NCBI GenBank assembly: GCA_020062665.1
Contig: JAGUVW010000005.1
Coordinates: 1-45,963 of the forward strand
DNA from: Pseudomonadales bacterium
Lineage (GTDB): Bacteria; Pseudomonadota; Gammaproteobacteria; Pseudomonadales; Ketobacteraceae
Reading direction: 5' to 3'
DNA: 45,963 nucleotides
This document shows, one piece after another, positions 1 to 8,720 of the stretch; position 1 is the stretch's first letter; every line of letters begins with the position of its first letter. The position numbers were made by a program, and so were the translations under genes. The notes beneath the pieces were generated by a model that had not been told where the DNA came from, searched no databases, and saw only the letters and a program-made list of their open reading frames with translations.

Positions 1-331
1 CGGGGCCGTGGGTGGCCATGGTGGTGGCTGCGGTGGCAGCGAGGGTCAACGCGTCCGGTGCGACCACGTGCTCGGCCAGCACGGTGGCGTCGTCCAGCGG
101 GGCACGCAACGAGCTGTTGTTCAGCGCTGCTTCCACTTCCTTGCGCAGCAGCAGAAAGTCCGTCACCGGAATGGGATGTTCATACTGGGCCTGGTCGAGC
201 CAGTTGAGCAGGTGGCCGCGCTTCACCGGATCGCGGTCGTAGGTGTCCATCAGGAACTGGCGGATTACCGCGACATCCTTTCTGCCCTTGCGAACATCAT
301 CGAAATAGGCAGAAAGGATGCGGGTGGACAT
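1..331 (-). CDS. Unidentified protein, N-terminal part only (runs off the window)
   Basis: An open frame on the minus strand starts with ATG at 331 and stays open for 110 codons to the window edge, so only the amino terminus is visible. The protein begins MSTRILSAYFDDVRKG and is charged, with no signal peptide or membrane segment in the visible part; an Ala/Thr-rich stretch follows near residue 95. Its ATG lies 2 nt after the stop of the caspase-like gene (TGA at 336-334), so the two are probably co-transcribed and translationally coupled. I do not recognise the family. Because tagF and a PP2C phosphatase lie close by, a PpkA-like kinase would be a natural partner, but nothing seen here shows a kinase domain; that is inference only. 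Confidence 0.6.
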   Translation of the reverse strand, partial: MSTRILSAYFDDVRKGRKDVAVIRQFLMDTYDRDPVKRGHLLNWLDQAQYEHPIPVTDFLLLRKEVEAALNNSSLRAPLDDATVLAEHVVAPDALTLAATAATTMATHGP

Positions 332-333
332 GC

Positions 334-2397
334 TCAGGCCTTGCGGCCGTTGAAGAAGAATTCCCCGGCTTCATGACCTGCGTAACGGGCCGGTGCGTAT
401 TCCGGGGTCTGGCGGGTGTTCAGCTGTTTGGCGCGGGCCTGCACCCGGGTCAGCACGTCGCGATAGATGGTGTGGCCATCCACCAGGCCGCTGCTGTTGT
501 TCAGCGTTTCGAGGAAGGCGCGGGCAAACAGCGAGTGGCCATCACCGCCGCCATCCATCACCGGCGCCACGCCACCGGAGGTCAGCACCATGCGCGCGCG
601 GGCCTTGAGCATGGCGGCAATCCACTCCCGCTGCATGTCTTCCGAGATGGTTTCATCCACCCGTGGCAATGCCGCCACCGACAGGGTGCCGGCGTAGCAG
701 GAGTCCGCCACCACCATCACGTGATTGGATTTGATGGTGTTGAGAATGTCGGAAATCGACACGTTGGAAATCCAGGTGCGGGGATCGTCCTGCTTGGCAT
801 CCACCGGCAGCCAGAAGCCCCGGTTGCTGGCCTCGTCCACCTCGCCATGGCCGGCGTAGTAGATCAGCAGATTGTCCTCGGCGGTGAGTTCTTCCCGCAG
901 CTTGTTCAGCGCTGCCAGGATGTCGTAGCGGGTGGCGTTGGACAGCAGCGTGGTTCTGAAACCGTATTTCTCCCGCAGCACTTTTTCCATCGCGTTGGCA
1001 TCGTTGAGGGCGGTTTCCAGCTTGGGATATTCCGCATAACTGTTGTTGCCGATGATCAGTGCGTGGTAGGTGCCCAGTTTCAGATCCGACGCCACCGCCT
1101 GGCCACCGCGGCTGACCCCGGCGGGCGCGGCTTCGGCCAGCATCTGCTGTTCCGGCACCACAGTGAAGTTGAACGCCACCACCTGGTTGTTCTTGTCGAT
1201 GGCTTCCAGCTTCACGGTTTTCTTGCTGCCATCCACCGGCACGGTCACCCAGAACAGGTTGTACTCGTCCACCGGTTGCGCCACACCATTCACCTTGAAA
1301 CTCTTCAGCCCTTGCGGCGCCTTGATCTTGCCGACGATTTCCTTCTCCGTCACTTTGCTGGTCACCGGGATCGACGGCAGGCCGCGCATCAGCGTCATGG
1401 GCGGATCGATGATTTCGATGGATGGCATGGTGGCGGCGCTGGCGACCATGGTTTGTGTTTGCGAGATGGACTGGCTGGTGCTGGCGATCTGGCTGTCGAA
1501 CTGCTGGGCCTGGGCATCCAGGCTGGCCAGTTGCTGGCGCTGGGTTTCAACTTCAGTCTGGGCTTTTTGCAGTTCGGTGCGCAACTGGGTGATCAGCGCG
1601 CTGCTCTGCTGGTGGATCGACTTGGATTCCTGGGCCAGCAGGGCCGCTTCGGCATTTTTCTGCTGCTGCTGGGCTTGCGCCAGTGCCTGCTTGCGTTGCC
1701 CCAGTTCCTGGCGGGTCTTGGTCAGCTGTGCCTGGGCGGCGGCGAGCTGCTGGTTCTTGAAGGCCACTTCGTCCTTCAGCTTGGTGAGTTCCTGCTGCGA
1801 CACCGCGTGCACTTCCACCGTGGAAGCATAGAGCAGGGAATCGCTCTGCAGGCCGGCGGCCATGCGGTACAGGTTCAGCGCCATGGCCTTGTCCGCCACT
1901 ACACCCAGGCCCTTCTCGTACAGGTTGCCCAGGTTGATCTGGGCGCGGGAGAATTTCTGTTCCGCTGCCTTGGTGTACCAGAGTGCGGCGGCTTCGTAAT
2001 CCGGCTTCAGGCCCAGGCCCTTCTCGTAGATTTCACCCACGTAGGTTTGTGCTTCCGCATCACCGGCTTGCGCCTGCGGCAGCCAGATCTTCAGGGCAGT
2101 GGCGTAGTCGGCGCGGTCGAAGGACACGTATTCACCACCGCGGATTTCGCAGTCGGTGGCAGTGGTCTTGATCGGGCGGCGTGCGGTGAGATAGGTGGTG
2201 TAGGTGCCGAGTTTCTTCACCTGACCGGGCAGCAGGCAGTCGATGATCATCAGATCGTCGGGATTCTTGCTCTCCGTGGCCGGCGCGGCGGTGGGTTGGG
2301 CGGTGTCGGTCTGGGTCGCGCAGGCGCTCAACAGCACCAGCAGAAATCCCACGGCAAACCCCGACGCTTTGGGTGTAAAGCGTTGCAGCAAATCCAT
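334..2397 (-). CDS. Caspase-like (peptidase C14) lipoprotein with Sel1 repeats and coiled coil
   Basis: The start is placed at ATG 2397 because AGAGGTG lies just upstream; a start at 2427 would add ten residues before the signal peptide. This gives 687 aa. Residues 1-26 form a lipoprotein signal (LLSAC, Cys26). Two Sel1/TPR-like repeats follow, then a long Gln-rich coiled coil, a beta-rich linker and a C-terminal caspase-fold domain. That domain has the His-Gly motif (YYAGHGE, His517) and the Cys motif (DSCYAGT, Cys567), so the catalytic dyad is intact. Proteins of this family are cysteine peptidases or peptidase-like scaffolds; the substrate is unknown. The gene is followed 2 nt later by the partial gene at the window edge and lies near T6SS regulators. 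The lipobox predicts a membrane-anchored, periplasm-facing protein. Confidence 0.87.
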   Translation of the reverse strand: MDLLQRFTPKASGFAVGFLLVLLSACATQTDTAQPTAAPATESKNPDDLMIIDCLLPGQVKKLGTYTTYLTARRPIKTTATDCEIRGGEYVSFDRADYATALKIWLPQAQAGDAEAQTYVGEIYEKGLGLKPDYEAAALWYTKAAEQKFSRAQINLGNLYEKGLGVVADKAMALNLYRMAAGLQSDSLLYASTVEVHAVSQQELTKLKDEVAFKNQQLAAAQAQLTKTRQELGQRKQALAQAQQQQKNAEAALLAQESKSIHQQSSALITQLRTELQKAQTEVETQRQQLASLDAQAQQFDSQIASTSQSISQTQTMVASAATMPSIEIIDPPMTLMRGLPSIPVTSKVTEKEIVGKIKAPQGLKSFKVNGVAQPVDEYNLFWVTVPVDGSKKTVKLEAIDKNNQVVAFNFTVVPEQQMLAEAAPAGVSRGGQAVASDLKLGTYHALIIGNNSYAEYPKLETALNDANAMEKVLREKYGFRTTLLSNATRYDILAALNKLREELTAEDNLLIYYAGHGEVDEASNRGFWLPVDAKQDDPRTWISNVSISDILNTIKSNHVMVVADSCYAGTLSVAALPRVDETISEDMQREWIAAMLKARARMVLTSGGVAPVMDGGGDGHSLFARAFLETLNNSSGLVDGHTIYRDVLTRVQARAKQLNTRQTPEYAPARYAGHEAGEFFFNGRKA

Positions 2398-2448
2398 ATA
2401 GCACCTCTTCGCACGTGAATTTTTCAATTATAAGCCGATGTGAGGGGC

Positions 2449-3375
2449 TTACTCCGTAACTTTTCCACAAACTGTATGAGAATTGTCCAGAGCAGGCCGC
2501 AGGGGAGCGCCCGGATCGGGTGCCGATGCTGTATTCCCCTGGATTTTCAGACTGTTGAGCAAGTGGCGTTGCCAGGGCCTGATGTGATCGGTATCGGGCA
2601 GCCGCACATAGCGGGCATCCGGCTGGCGTGCACTAACGGCTTGAATCCATTGGGGCAGGATCACCTTGTCATCAGCGCCGGCGAAATGCCACTGAGCGAT
2701 GGCGGTGGGCAGCGGCGGCTGGATAGCCGGGTCGAGCGAGTCGGGCAGCGGGGTGAAATCATTGGCCTTGAGCCAGGTGGCGACATCCAGATTGCCCGCC
2801 AGGGTGATCACGGCGCAGGTCTGGGGCAGTTGCGCCGCCAGCAGCAGAGCCAGGGCACCGCCGCCACTGTGGCCGATCAGGATGACCTTGTCCTGCGGTG
2901 GAATAAAAGCGATGGCCGCCGCGCGTAGACTGGTCACTGTACCAGCGCTGTAGCGCTCCAGTGTCCAGCGGCCAGGGTGGCAATGATCATCAGCTGTGTC
3001 GAAATAACAGGGCCGCCCCAGATACAGCGCAGGGGCAGAATCCACCGCCAGCGCCGGCAGCAGAATCGGTGCAGGCGGGGTGGGATCGGTGCTGGGCTGG
3101 CCGAACACATTCACGGCGTGGCCGTCGCCTTCCAGATAGATATGCCAGATCTGCATCGACCTGCGCGGTGCTGCCAGCGCGCGCTGTGCTGCAGCGTTCC
3201 ACAACAGCCGATGCTGGAAGCCTTCACCCTGCACCAGCCGTTGCTGCAGCTGATCCCGCTCTGCAATCGCCTGCCAGTGCCCGCAGCCACCCAGTGCCAG
3301 AGTCAGCAGCACCAGCAGCGTGCGCAGGAAATTGCCGATCTTTGCGCCGCTACTGTCTATTTGATAATCCACCAT
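2449..3375 (-). CDS. Putative alpha/beta-hydrolase lipoprotein
   Basis: This 308-aa protein starts at ATG 3375. A hydrophobic leader ends in a lipobox (LGGC, Cys31). The nucleophile elbow GHSGGG places Ser170, followed by an Asp in AGADDKV and a His in DTDHIRPW, in the order Ser-Asp-His of an alpha/beta hydrolase. Two cysteines near residue 130 could form a disulfide, fitting an exported protein. The substrate cannot be deduced; esterase or lipase activity is possible. It diverges from tagF with only 32 nt between the start codons, so the two promoters must overlap the neighbouring coding starts. An antibacterial T6SS lipase role is conceivable from context, but the lipoprotein signal argues for a resident envelope protein. 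Confidence 0.75.
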   Translation of the reverse strand: MVDYQIDSSGAKIGNFLRTLLVLLTLALGGCGHWQAIAERDQLQQRLVQGEGFQHRLLWNAAAQRALAAPRRSMQIWHIYLEGDGHAVNVFGQPSTDPTPPAPILLPALAVDSAPALYLGRPCYFDTADDHCHPGRWTLERYSAGTVTSLRAAAIAFIPPQDKVILIGHSGGGALALLLAAQLPQTCAVITLAGNLDVATWLKANDFTPLPDSLDPAIQPPLPTAIAQWHFAGADDKVILPQWIQAVSARQPDARYVRLPDTDHIRPWQRHLLNSLKIQGNTASAPDPGAPLRPALDNSHTVCGKVTE

Positions 3376-3407
3376 GATTTCGTCAGACCGCCGCAGGAAC
3401 CGAACCG

Positions 3408-4178
3408 ATGCAGATAATGGATAAATTGGGCGTGCATGGCAAACTGCCGCGCCACGGCGATTTTGTCAGCCGCCAGTTGCCGCAGGGCTTCATCGTGGCC
3501 TGGGACACGTGGCTGCAGCGGGCGCTGGCCACATCGCAGGAACTGCTCGGTGCGCGCTGGCTGGATATTTATCTGACCAGTCCGATCTGGCGGTTCGTGC
3601 TGTCGGCGGGCGTGGTGGATGCGCGGGTGTGGGCCGGCCTGATGCTGCCCAGTGTGGATCGCGTCGGCCGCTACTATCCGCTGACCCTGGCGCAGCCGTT
3701 TGCCGCCGGCGTGTCGCCACCGCAGCTGCAGATCGAACACAGTGACTGGTTTGGCGAATTGGAGCGGGTGGCACTGGCAGGATTGCAGGATGGTGTTACC
3801 ATAGATGAATTCGAACAAATGCTGGCGCAAATCCAGTTGCCTCAAGGGCTTATGGAGGTGACGCCAGCAACCTGGGAAAGCGGTCGGCCGCTGGCGATGT
3901 TCCTGCAACAGCCGGGACAGAACCCCGTGAGCAGCCTGCCGCTGTTGCAGCACAGTTTTCTGCTGCAGCGCTTCCCCGGCTATAGTTTATGGTGGACTGC
4001 GGGATCCGAACGGGTAAGCCCGGCCAGTCTCATCAGTGCAAATTTACCGCCGCCGCAAAGTTTCACATCCTTGCTGGCGGGTGATTGGGAGCAGCGGGGT
4101 TGGGCCATACCCTTTCCGGCTGTCGCGCCACTGGCGTTCCCTTCCCTTGAGCCATTCGACACGATCCGGAACGAGTAG
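3408..4178 (+). CDS. tagF: Type VI secretion system-associated protein TagF
   Basis: 256 aa. The amino terminus carries the family signature GKLPRHGDFVSR, followed by a WDTWLQ segment and the RVGRYYPLT motif typical of TagF/SciT (DUF2094). In Pseudomonas, TagF is a cytosolic post-translational repressor of the T6SS, acting with the Ppk/Ppp kinase-phosphatase switch on Fha. Here it lies 8 nt upstream of a PP2C phosphatase gene, the same association. The start at 3408 is preceded by AGGA; an in-frame ATG at 3417 is a possible alternative. No other T6SS structural gene (tss) is visible in the window, so the remainder of the locus should lie beyond the left edge or elsewhere. Confidence 0.9.
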   Translation: MQIMDKLGVHGKLPRHGDFVSRQLPQGFIVAWDTWLQRALATSQELLGARWLDIYLTSPIWRFVLSAGVVDARVWAGLMLPSVDRVGRYYPLTLAQPFAAGVSPPQLQIEHSDWFGELERVALAGLQDGVTIDEFEQMLAQIQLPQGLMEVTPATWESGRPLAMFLQQPGQNPVSSLPLLQHSFLLQRFPGYSLWWTAGSERVSPASLISANLPPPQSFTSLLAGDWEQRGWAIPFPAVAPLAFPSLEPFDTIRNE

Positions 4179-4186
4179 AAGACTGC

Positions 4187-4909
4187 ATGTTGCAGACCCA
4201 TTGGCACAGTAGTGCCGCCACCCATTGCGGTGCCGTGCGGAACATGAATGAGGACGCCTTCCTCAGTCGCAATGACGATGGCCTGTGGGTAGTGGCGGAT
4301 GGCATGGGCGGCCACGATGCCGGCGAAGTCGCCAGCGAAATGATTACCGCCTCGCTCGCCCGGCTCAATGTGGAACAGCCGCTGCCCGACGTGGTAGACG
4401 CGCTGGAAGATACCCTGCTCGAAGTGCACCAGAAAATCCGCGCCTATTCCCGCACGCACTGCCAGGGGCGCACCATGGGCAGTACGGTGGTGTCACTGCT
4501 GCTGCGTGACAACCTTGGCGTGTGCATGTGGGCCGGCGATTCTCGCCTGTACCGTTACCGCGATCACCGCCTGCAAATGATTTCCGACGATCACAGCCAG
4601 GTGAATGAAATGCTCGCCCGCGGCATGATCACACCCGAAGAAGCCCGCAATCATCCCGCTTCGAATGTCATCACCCGCGCCGTGGGCGCAAGCGAAACGC
4701 TGTACGTGGATGTCACGCTGATGGAATTGCGCAAGGGCGACGTTTACCTGCTGTGCAGCGATGGCTTGTACGGTGCGGTTCCAGAAGGCAATATGGTGCG
4801 TCACTTGCGTCAGCAGGATGTGCAGGCCTGCACGCAAGCCCTGATAGAAGATGCACTCCGTGCCGGCGCACGGGATAACGTCACAGTGATCACGGTACAC
4901 ATCCAATAA
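4187..4909 (+). CDS. pppA: PP2C-family Ser/Thr phosphatase, PppA-like
   Basis: 240 aa, close to the usual length of stand-alone bacterial PP2C phosphatases. Metal-binding and catalytic motifs are present in order: RNMNEDAF, VADGMGGHDAGE, a GSTVV strand, WAGDSRLYRYR, LLCSDGLYG and RDNVTVI. These Asp residues bind the two metal ions. In T6SS loci, PppA dephosphorylates Fha and switches secretion off, opposing the PpkA kinase. The position directly after tagF supports that role. The stop codon overlaps the ATG of the next gene (TAATG at 4907-4911), indicating an operon with translational coupling. Confidence 0.9.
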   Translation: MLQTHWHSSAATHCGAVRNMNEDAFLSRNDDGLWVVADGMGGHDAGEVASEMITASLARLNVEQPLPDVVDALEDTLLEVHQKIRAYSRTHCQGRTMGSTVVSLLLRDNLGVCMWAGDSRLYRYRDHRLQMISDDHSQVNEMLARGMITPEEARNHPASNVITRAVGASETLYVDVTLMELRKGDVYLLCSDGLYGAVPEGNMVRHLRQQDVQACTQALIEDALRAGARDNVTVITVHIQ

Positions 4910-5199
4910 TGACGACGGGTGATCTGGAATCCCAAAGTGCAGAACAGATGCGCGAGCTGGCGCGCCAGTATTGCGACGGCGCGTTCAACAAGGGTGAGTA
5001 CCGGCGCCGGCGTCGGGAAATTCTGCAGCGTCATGTGCATCAGGATTACGCGCCTGCTACGGCAGATGGCGAAGACGACGAACCACCTGTCCCTGTTCCC
5101 GTGCCCCCGGCACCCCGCGACTGGTTACCCCTGCTCATGGTGGGTGTCACCGTGGTGGTGGCCGCCATGATGGGCTATCTGATCTACACCATCAGCTGA
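4909..5199 (+). CDS. Small membrane protein downstream of pppA
   Basis: 96 aa, not recognised. The first 45 residues are charged and Arg-rich (GEYRRRRRE), then comes a Pro/Val-rich linker ([10 protein letters not shown]), and one C-terminal hydrophobic segment (about residues 72-95) that would anchor the protein with its amino terminus in the cytoplasm. Its ATG overlaps the phosphatase stop, so it is made together with TagF and the phosphatase and may be a membrane-tethered partner of them. No catalytic motif is seen. Confidence 0.75.
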   Translation: MTTGDLESQSAEQMRELARQYCDGAFNKGEYRRRRREILQRHVHQDYAPATADGEDDEPPVPVPVPPAPRDWLPLLMVGVTVVVAAMMGYLIYTIS

Positions 5200-5215
5200 A
5201 TACACAGGCAACCCG

Positions 5216-5737
5216 ATGATGCCCATCGATCGCATGGAAGTCTGGCAGGGCGACATCACCACCTTGCGCCTGGATGCTATCGTCAACGCAGCCAACAGCC
5301 GGCTGGCCGGTGGCAGTGGCGTGGACGGTGCGATCCACCGCGCTGCCGGCCACGACGACCTGCAGGCGGCCTGTCGTCGCATTGGCCACTGCCCTACCGG
5401 CAGCGCCGTCATTACGCCGGGCTTTCGTCTGCCGGCCCGTTTCATCATTCACACCGTTGGCCCCGTCTGGCAGGGCGGCAAGCAGGGTGAACCCGAGTTG
5501 CTGCGATCCTGCTACAGCAATTCATTGACCCTGGCGGTGCAGGAAGGCATTCGCTCCATCGCTTTTCCCGCCATCAGTTGTGGCGTGTACGGCTATCCCA
5601 AGGACGAGGCGGTGGCGATTGCAGTGCAGGAGGTTGCGCGTTGCCTGGATGTGCTGCTGATGATCGAGCGGGTGGTGTTTGCCTGTTTTGATGACGATAT
5701 GGCCGAGCGCTATCGGCAGGCCTTGGCGGCGGGTTAA
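5216..5737 (+). CDS. Macro-domain protein, O-acetyl-ADP-ribose deacetylase-like
   Basis: 173 aa consisting of one macro domain. The signatures are [16 protein letters not shown] (ADP-ribose binding Asp and Asn), [14 protein letters not shown], and [12 protein letters not shown] near the C-terminal phosphate-binding loop. The closest family is the YmdB type, which hydrolyses O-acetyl-ADP-ribose and can remove ADP-ribose from acidic residues. It lies 16 nt downstream of the small membrane-protein gene, in the same direction as the tagF-pppA operon. Its TAA overlaps the stop of the convergent gene at 5734. Confidence 0.92.
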   Translation: MMPIDRMEVWQGDITTLRLDAIVNAANSRLAGGSGVDGAIHRAAGHDDLQAACRRIGHCPTGSAVITPGFRLPARFIIHTVGPVWQGGKQGEPELLRSCYSNSLTLAVQEGIRSIAFPAISCGVYGYPKDEAVAIAVQEVARCLDVLLMIERVVFACFDDDMAERYRQALAAG

Positions 5738-6195
5738 CGGGCGGCGGCCGGTGCTACGCTCAGGTACTGCTGGCCCCACAGTTTCAGCGGGCGTCGCACA
5801 GGAAAGCGCGAGTAGTTCAGCGGACGCGGCTGGGGTTGCTGGTGAATGCGCAGCGTCCACAGCCCTTCATCGAAAAAGCGGAACTGGATCTGGGTGTCGT
5901 CGTGGCGGCAGAGCTGGTAGACGCCCGGCGTAAGGGGACGGGAAATGTCCATCTCGTCCAGCAGGTTCAGTTCCAGATCCAGCAGATAGATATGCAACAC
6001 TTCCTCAAACAGGTTGTCATTATCGGTAATCAGCACGTAGCGCTCGCCCAGGGCGAATTGATCCACCAGCTTGTGTCCCTTCAGGGTTTTGCCAGTGGGG
6101 TAGCCCTGCAGCAGCAACTGGCTGAAGGGCATCAGGCCGGGATGTGCCGCTTTGGGTGCGACCGAAAACAGGGATACTTTCTGCAAGCGTTTCAT
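5734..6195 (-). CDS. Conserved-looking hypothetical protein
   Basis: 153 aa, not recognised. There is no signal peptide or membrane segment. The sequence is mixed alpha/beta with many aromatic and acidic residues in the middle ([15 protein letters not shown]-like region near residue 75) and an Arg/Pro-rich tail. No Shine-Dalgarno sequence is evident before ATG 6195. The stop overlaps the convergent macro-domain gene by 4 nt. Base composition matches its neighbours, which supports coding. Confidence 0.6.
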   Translation of the reverse strand: MKRLQKVSLFSVAPKAAHPGLMPFSQLLLQGYPTGKTLKGHKLVDQFALGERYVLITDNDNLFEEVLHIYLLDLELNLLDEMDISRPLTPGVYQLCRHDDTQIQFRFFDEGLWTLRIHQQPQPRPLNYSRFPVRRPLKLWGQQYLSVAPAAAR

Positions 6196-6324
6196 CGGGC
6201 GTAGGCAACAGATCTGATAAAAAATTCGACAGTGACAGAGCCAGTGTATTGCTCATTTAATGTTCGCGATAAGCAACTTTCAGCCATTACTTTGTGAAAA
6301 ATTCACGCTATTGATGAGGGCGTC

Positions 6325-6441
6325 ATGACCAAACCAAGCCGTATTCCCAAGGAACTCAAACGTTTCGTCGCCGCGATGCTGCTGATCATGGCGTCGATGG
6401 CGGTGGTGGCGGTGATTGTTGATTTGTCGGTCAATCAGTAG
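6325..6441 (+). CDS. Small single-span membrane protein (38 aa)
   Basis: A 38-codon frame with ATG at 6325 and TAG at 6439-6441. GAGG at 6316-6319 lies at a good distance upstream. The product has a basic amino terminus (KPSRIPKELKR) and a hydrophobic stretch of about 20 residues, the pattern of a small inner-membrane protein with its amino terminus inside. It fills an otherwise empty gap between two minus-strand genes. Coding is inferred from the start signal and topology only. Confidence 0.5.
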   Translation: MTKPSRIPKELKRFVAAMLLIMASMAVVAVIVDLSVNQ

Positions 6442-6447
6442 GACAGG

Positions 6448-6882
6448 TCAGAGCAATGGCTCCCAGCTCAGGCTGTTGAGGTACCACTCGCCGCCGGCGA
6501 ACGTCCAGCGGGAGTCCACCGCATAGCTGCGGCCCTGTTCAGGCAGCAGACCCTGACCGCCGGTGACAATGGCGTTGAAGCGCACCTGCGCCTGGTCGGC
6601 GTAGCCGCTGTCGAGGCTGGCTTCGGTCTGGGAGCGGATCACGCGGATGGTCTGGTGGCGCAGGGTGTGAAGCAGCAGCAGGCGGTGCGCGTCCTTGCGG
6701 TCCTGGCCTGTGCCGGTGGTGAAATCATCGCTGAGCATGGTCATGGCGGTGTCCACCTGGCGTTCTTCGATGGCGTGTTCCAGCGCATCTACCCGTTGCA
6801 GCAGGTTTTCGATGGCCGGTTCCTGGGTGCAGCCAGCCAGTGACAGCAGCAGGATCGACAGGAGCAGGCGCAGGTTCGGCAT
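6448..6882 (-). CDS. Small lipoprotein, NTF2-like fold possible
   Basis: 144 aa with a lipoprotein signal (SLAGC, Cys18). The mature part starts with a helix (LLQRVDALEHAIEER), then a TAMTMLSDDFTTG segment and beta strands ending in GEWYLNSLSWEPL. This pattern resembles SnoaL/NTF2-like domains, which are cone-shaped ligand-binding folds; the match is by eye. No catalytic residues are evident. It is convergent with the small membrane protein at 6325 (6 nt apart) and divergent from the DUF2489 gene. Confidence 0.7.
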   Translation of the reverse strand: MPNLRLLLSILLLSLAGCTQEPAIENLLQRVDALEHAIEERQVDTAMTMLSDDFTTGTGQDRKDAHRLLLLHTLRHQTIRVIRSQTEASLDSGYADQAQVRFNAIVTGGQGLLPEQGRSYAVDSRWTFAGGEWYLNSLSWEPLL

Positions 6883-6962
6883 GGGACGGGTTCCGGGCGT
6901 GGCGGGATTTCAGGATAGCGCCTCATGATATACTGGGCCACCTTCCGTGGATGGTGATTCCC

Positions 6963-7460
6963 ATGAGTATTGAGTGGTTGTTTGCCGGCATGGCCGGCAT
7001 CGTGATCGTGCTGGCGGCCGTGACGGCTCGGCTGTGGTGGCAGGTCGGGCAGCAGAAGAAAGCCCAGCAGCAGCTATTGCAGGCGCAGCAGGATCGGCAG
7101 GCGCAGAAGGAGCAGGATCGCATCCAGTACATCTATGAAAGCCTGAACGTGATCGCCCGCGCGGTGCTTGACGATCAGTGTCCCGTCACCGAAGGCTGTA
7201 TCCGCATGGCAGTACTGATGGATAACCTGTCCCTGGACTGCGACACCAAGAACCGCTTTTCCCCCATCTTCAAGATCTACAACGCCACCCGCCACATTCC
7301 CACCCACAGCAGCTGGAAAGCACTCGAGCGCAAGCAGCAGCAATCCTTCAAGCAGGAGATGTTCGCCCTGGAGCGGGAGCATGCGCAGACCGTCCGGGAA
7401 TTGATGACCTACGTGCGGGACAACCCGTTCGGCGTGCGGCTGGGCAATTCCCTGAATTGA
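6963..7460 (+). CDS. DUF2489-family membrane-anchored protein
   Basis: 165 aa if started at ATG 6963; an in-frame ATG at 6951 is an alternative. An amino-terminal transmembrane helix (about residues 5-25) is followed by a Gln-rich coiled coil (QQKKAQQQLLQAQQD), then a conserved domain with ALDDQCPVTEGCIRMAVL-like features (two Cys) and PIFKIYNATRHIPTH. This resembles the DUF2489 family of Pseudomonas and relatives, whose function is unknown. The coiled coil predicts oligomers on the cytoplasmic face of the membrane. Confidence 0.75.
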   Translation: MSIEWLFAGMAGIVIVLAAVTARLWWQVGQQKKAQQQLLQAQQDRQAQKEQDRIQYIYESLNVIARAVLDDQCPVTEGCIRMAVLMDNLSLDCDTKNRFSPIFKIYNATRHIPTHSSWKALERKQQQSFKQEMFALEREHAQTVRELMTYVRDNPFGVRLGNSLN

Positions 7461-7530
7461 ATCGCGTCCGGCACGAAACCCAGGCCGCAAGGTCAGAAGT
7501 CGATGACAGTGTGAGAGCAGGGAGGCGCGG

Positions 7531-8382
7531 GTGATCAAACCAATTCAACGACTGTTGCTGGTGAGTGCGCTGGTGCTGCTGGCCAGCGGCTGCGCGGTGC
7601 GGTTTGTCTACAACCAGCTCGACTGGCTGGTGCCCTGGTATCTGGACGACTACATCGCACTGGAAGGGCCACAAAAGCAGCTGTTCGAATCCCGCCTCGA
7701 CGCCTACCTGCAATGGCACCGCCGCGAACAGTTGCCGCTGTATGCGGAATTTCTCGAAGACGTGGCCGGCCGGGCCAAGCGCGGCCTGAAGCCTTCCGAC
7801 ATCGCCACCATCCAGCGTCGCACCGAAGAACTCGCCCAGGCCATGGTCATCCAGCTGCAGCCGGACATGATCGAACTGTTCGCGATGGCCAGCGACAAGC
7901 AAGTGGAAAAGCTGTTCCGCAAATTCGCCGAGGATGACGCCCGCTTCCGCAAGGAATACCTGGAGGTGAGCGCCAGGGAGCAGCGCCGTCAGCGCGCAAA
8001 GGAAGCCCTGCTTTATGTGGAGCGCTGGACGGGCTCCCTGCGCAAGGAGCAGCGCAAGATGATTGACGACTGGTCGCAATCCTATGAGCTGATGGCGGAG
8101 GAGCTGCTGGAAACCCGCACCGCCTGGCAGCAGGAATTCCGCCGTATTCTGGACATGCGCCAGGATCGGCCCGCTTACGAGGCCGCGTTCAAGCAGCTGC
8201 TGGCCAATCCTACCTTTGGCCGCTCGGACGCATTGCAACAGAAGTACGATCGCAATGAGCAGGCGGTGATTGCGCTATATCTGCAGCTGGATCACAGCCT
8301 GAGCCCCGATCAGCGTACGCGCATGGTGAAAAAACTGCGCAGCTATGCAGATGATTTTCGCCATCTGGCCAAACAGCAGTAA
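7531..8382 (+). CDS. DUF6279-family lipoprotein
   Basis: 283 aa from GTG 7531, chosen because GGAGG sits at 7521-7525. A lipoprotein signal ends at Cys21 (LLASGC). The mature protein is almost entirely helical and highly charged, beginning with YNQLDWLVPWYLDDY, which is characteristic of DUF6279 lipoproteins of Gammaproteobacteria. The function is unknown. The next gene, encoding a DUF1289 protein, follows 71 nt downstream on the same strand. Confidence 0.85.
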   Translation: MIKPIQRLLLVSALVLLASGCAVRFVYNQLDWLVPWYLDDYIALEGPQKQLFESRLDAYLQWHRREQLPLYAEFLEDVAGRAKRGLKPSDIATIQRRTEELAQAMVIQLQPDMIELFAMASDKQVEKLFRKFAEDDARFRKEYLEVSAREQRRQRAKEALLYVERWTGSLRKEQRKMIDDWSQSYELMAEELLETRTAWQQEFRRILDMRQDRPAYEAAFKQLLANPTFGRSDALQQKYDRNEQAVIALYLQLDHSLSPDQRTRMVKKLRSYADDFRHLAKQQ

Positions 8383-8453
8383 GGACGATCGGCATCAACC
8401 TGGTCCGATCCGTCCTGCTATGCTTGTGAAAGGCTGTGGAAGAGGGTTCGGCA

Positions 8454-8669
8454 ATGGCGTTGTATGAACGGGGAAAGGGGCCGGTGGATCCGCTGCAATC
8501 CCCTTGCGTGCGCAATTGCTGCCTGGATGAAGAGGATGTCTGCCTGGGTTGTGGCCGTACCCTCGACGAAATCCGTACCTGGTCCAGTCTCGACGAGGCG
8601 AAGCGGCGCGAAATACTGGCGCTGGCTGAGGCCCGTCGCCGGGAGCGCAACCAGGGTCGCAACGGCTGA
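8454..8669 (+). CDS. DUF1289-family cysteine-rich protein
   Basis: 71 aa from ATG 8454, preceded by GAGG at 8442-8445. The signature is SPCVRNCCLDEEDVCLGCGR, with the conserved CxxxC...CxGCGRT pattern of DUF1289, followed by an EIRTWSSL helix and a basic tail. These small proteins are probably metal- or Fe-S-binding because of the conserved Cys set; the function is unknown. Confidence 0.88.
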   Translation: MALYERGKGPVDPLQSPCVRNCCLDEEDVCLGCGRTLDEIRTWSSLDEAKRREILALAEARRRERNQGRNG

Positions 8670-8720
8670 AGTCGGGTCGCCCGCCGCCAGAACGCCCCGC
8701 CGCTTTCCACGACTCTCCTG

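Noticed and set aside
373-2418. Long plus-strand open frame (681 codons) opposite the caspase-like gene
   Set aside because: Shadow of a GC-rich gene: low-complexity His/Gly/Gln composition, no signal or domain, whereas the minus strand encodes intact motifs.
6294-6306. GTGAA-AAA-TTCAC palindrome upstream of the 38-aa gene
   Set aside because: Could be an operator, but it is short and I know no regulator that fits, so no claim is made.
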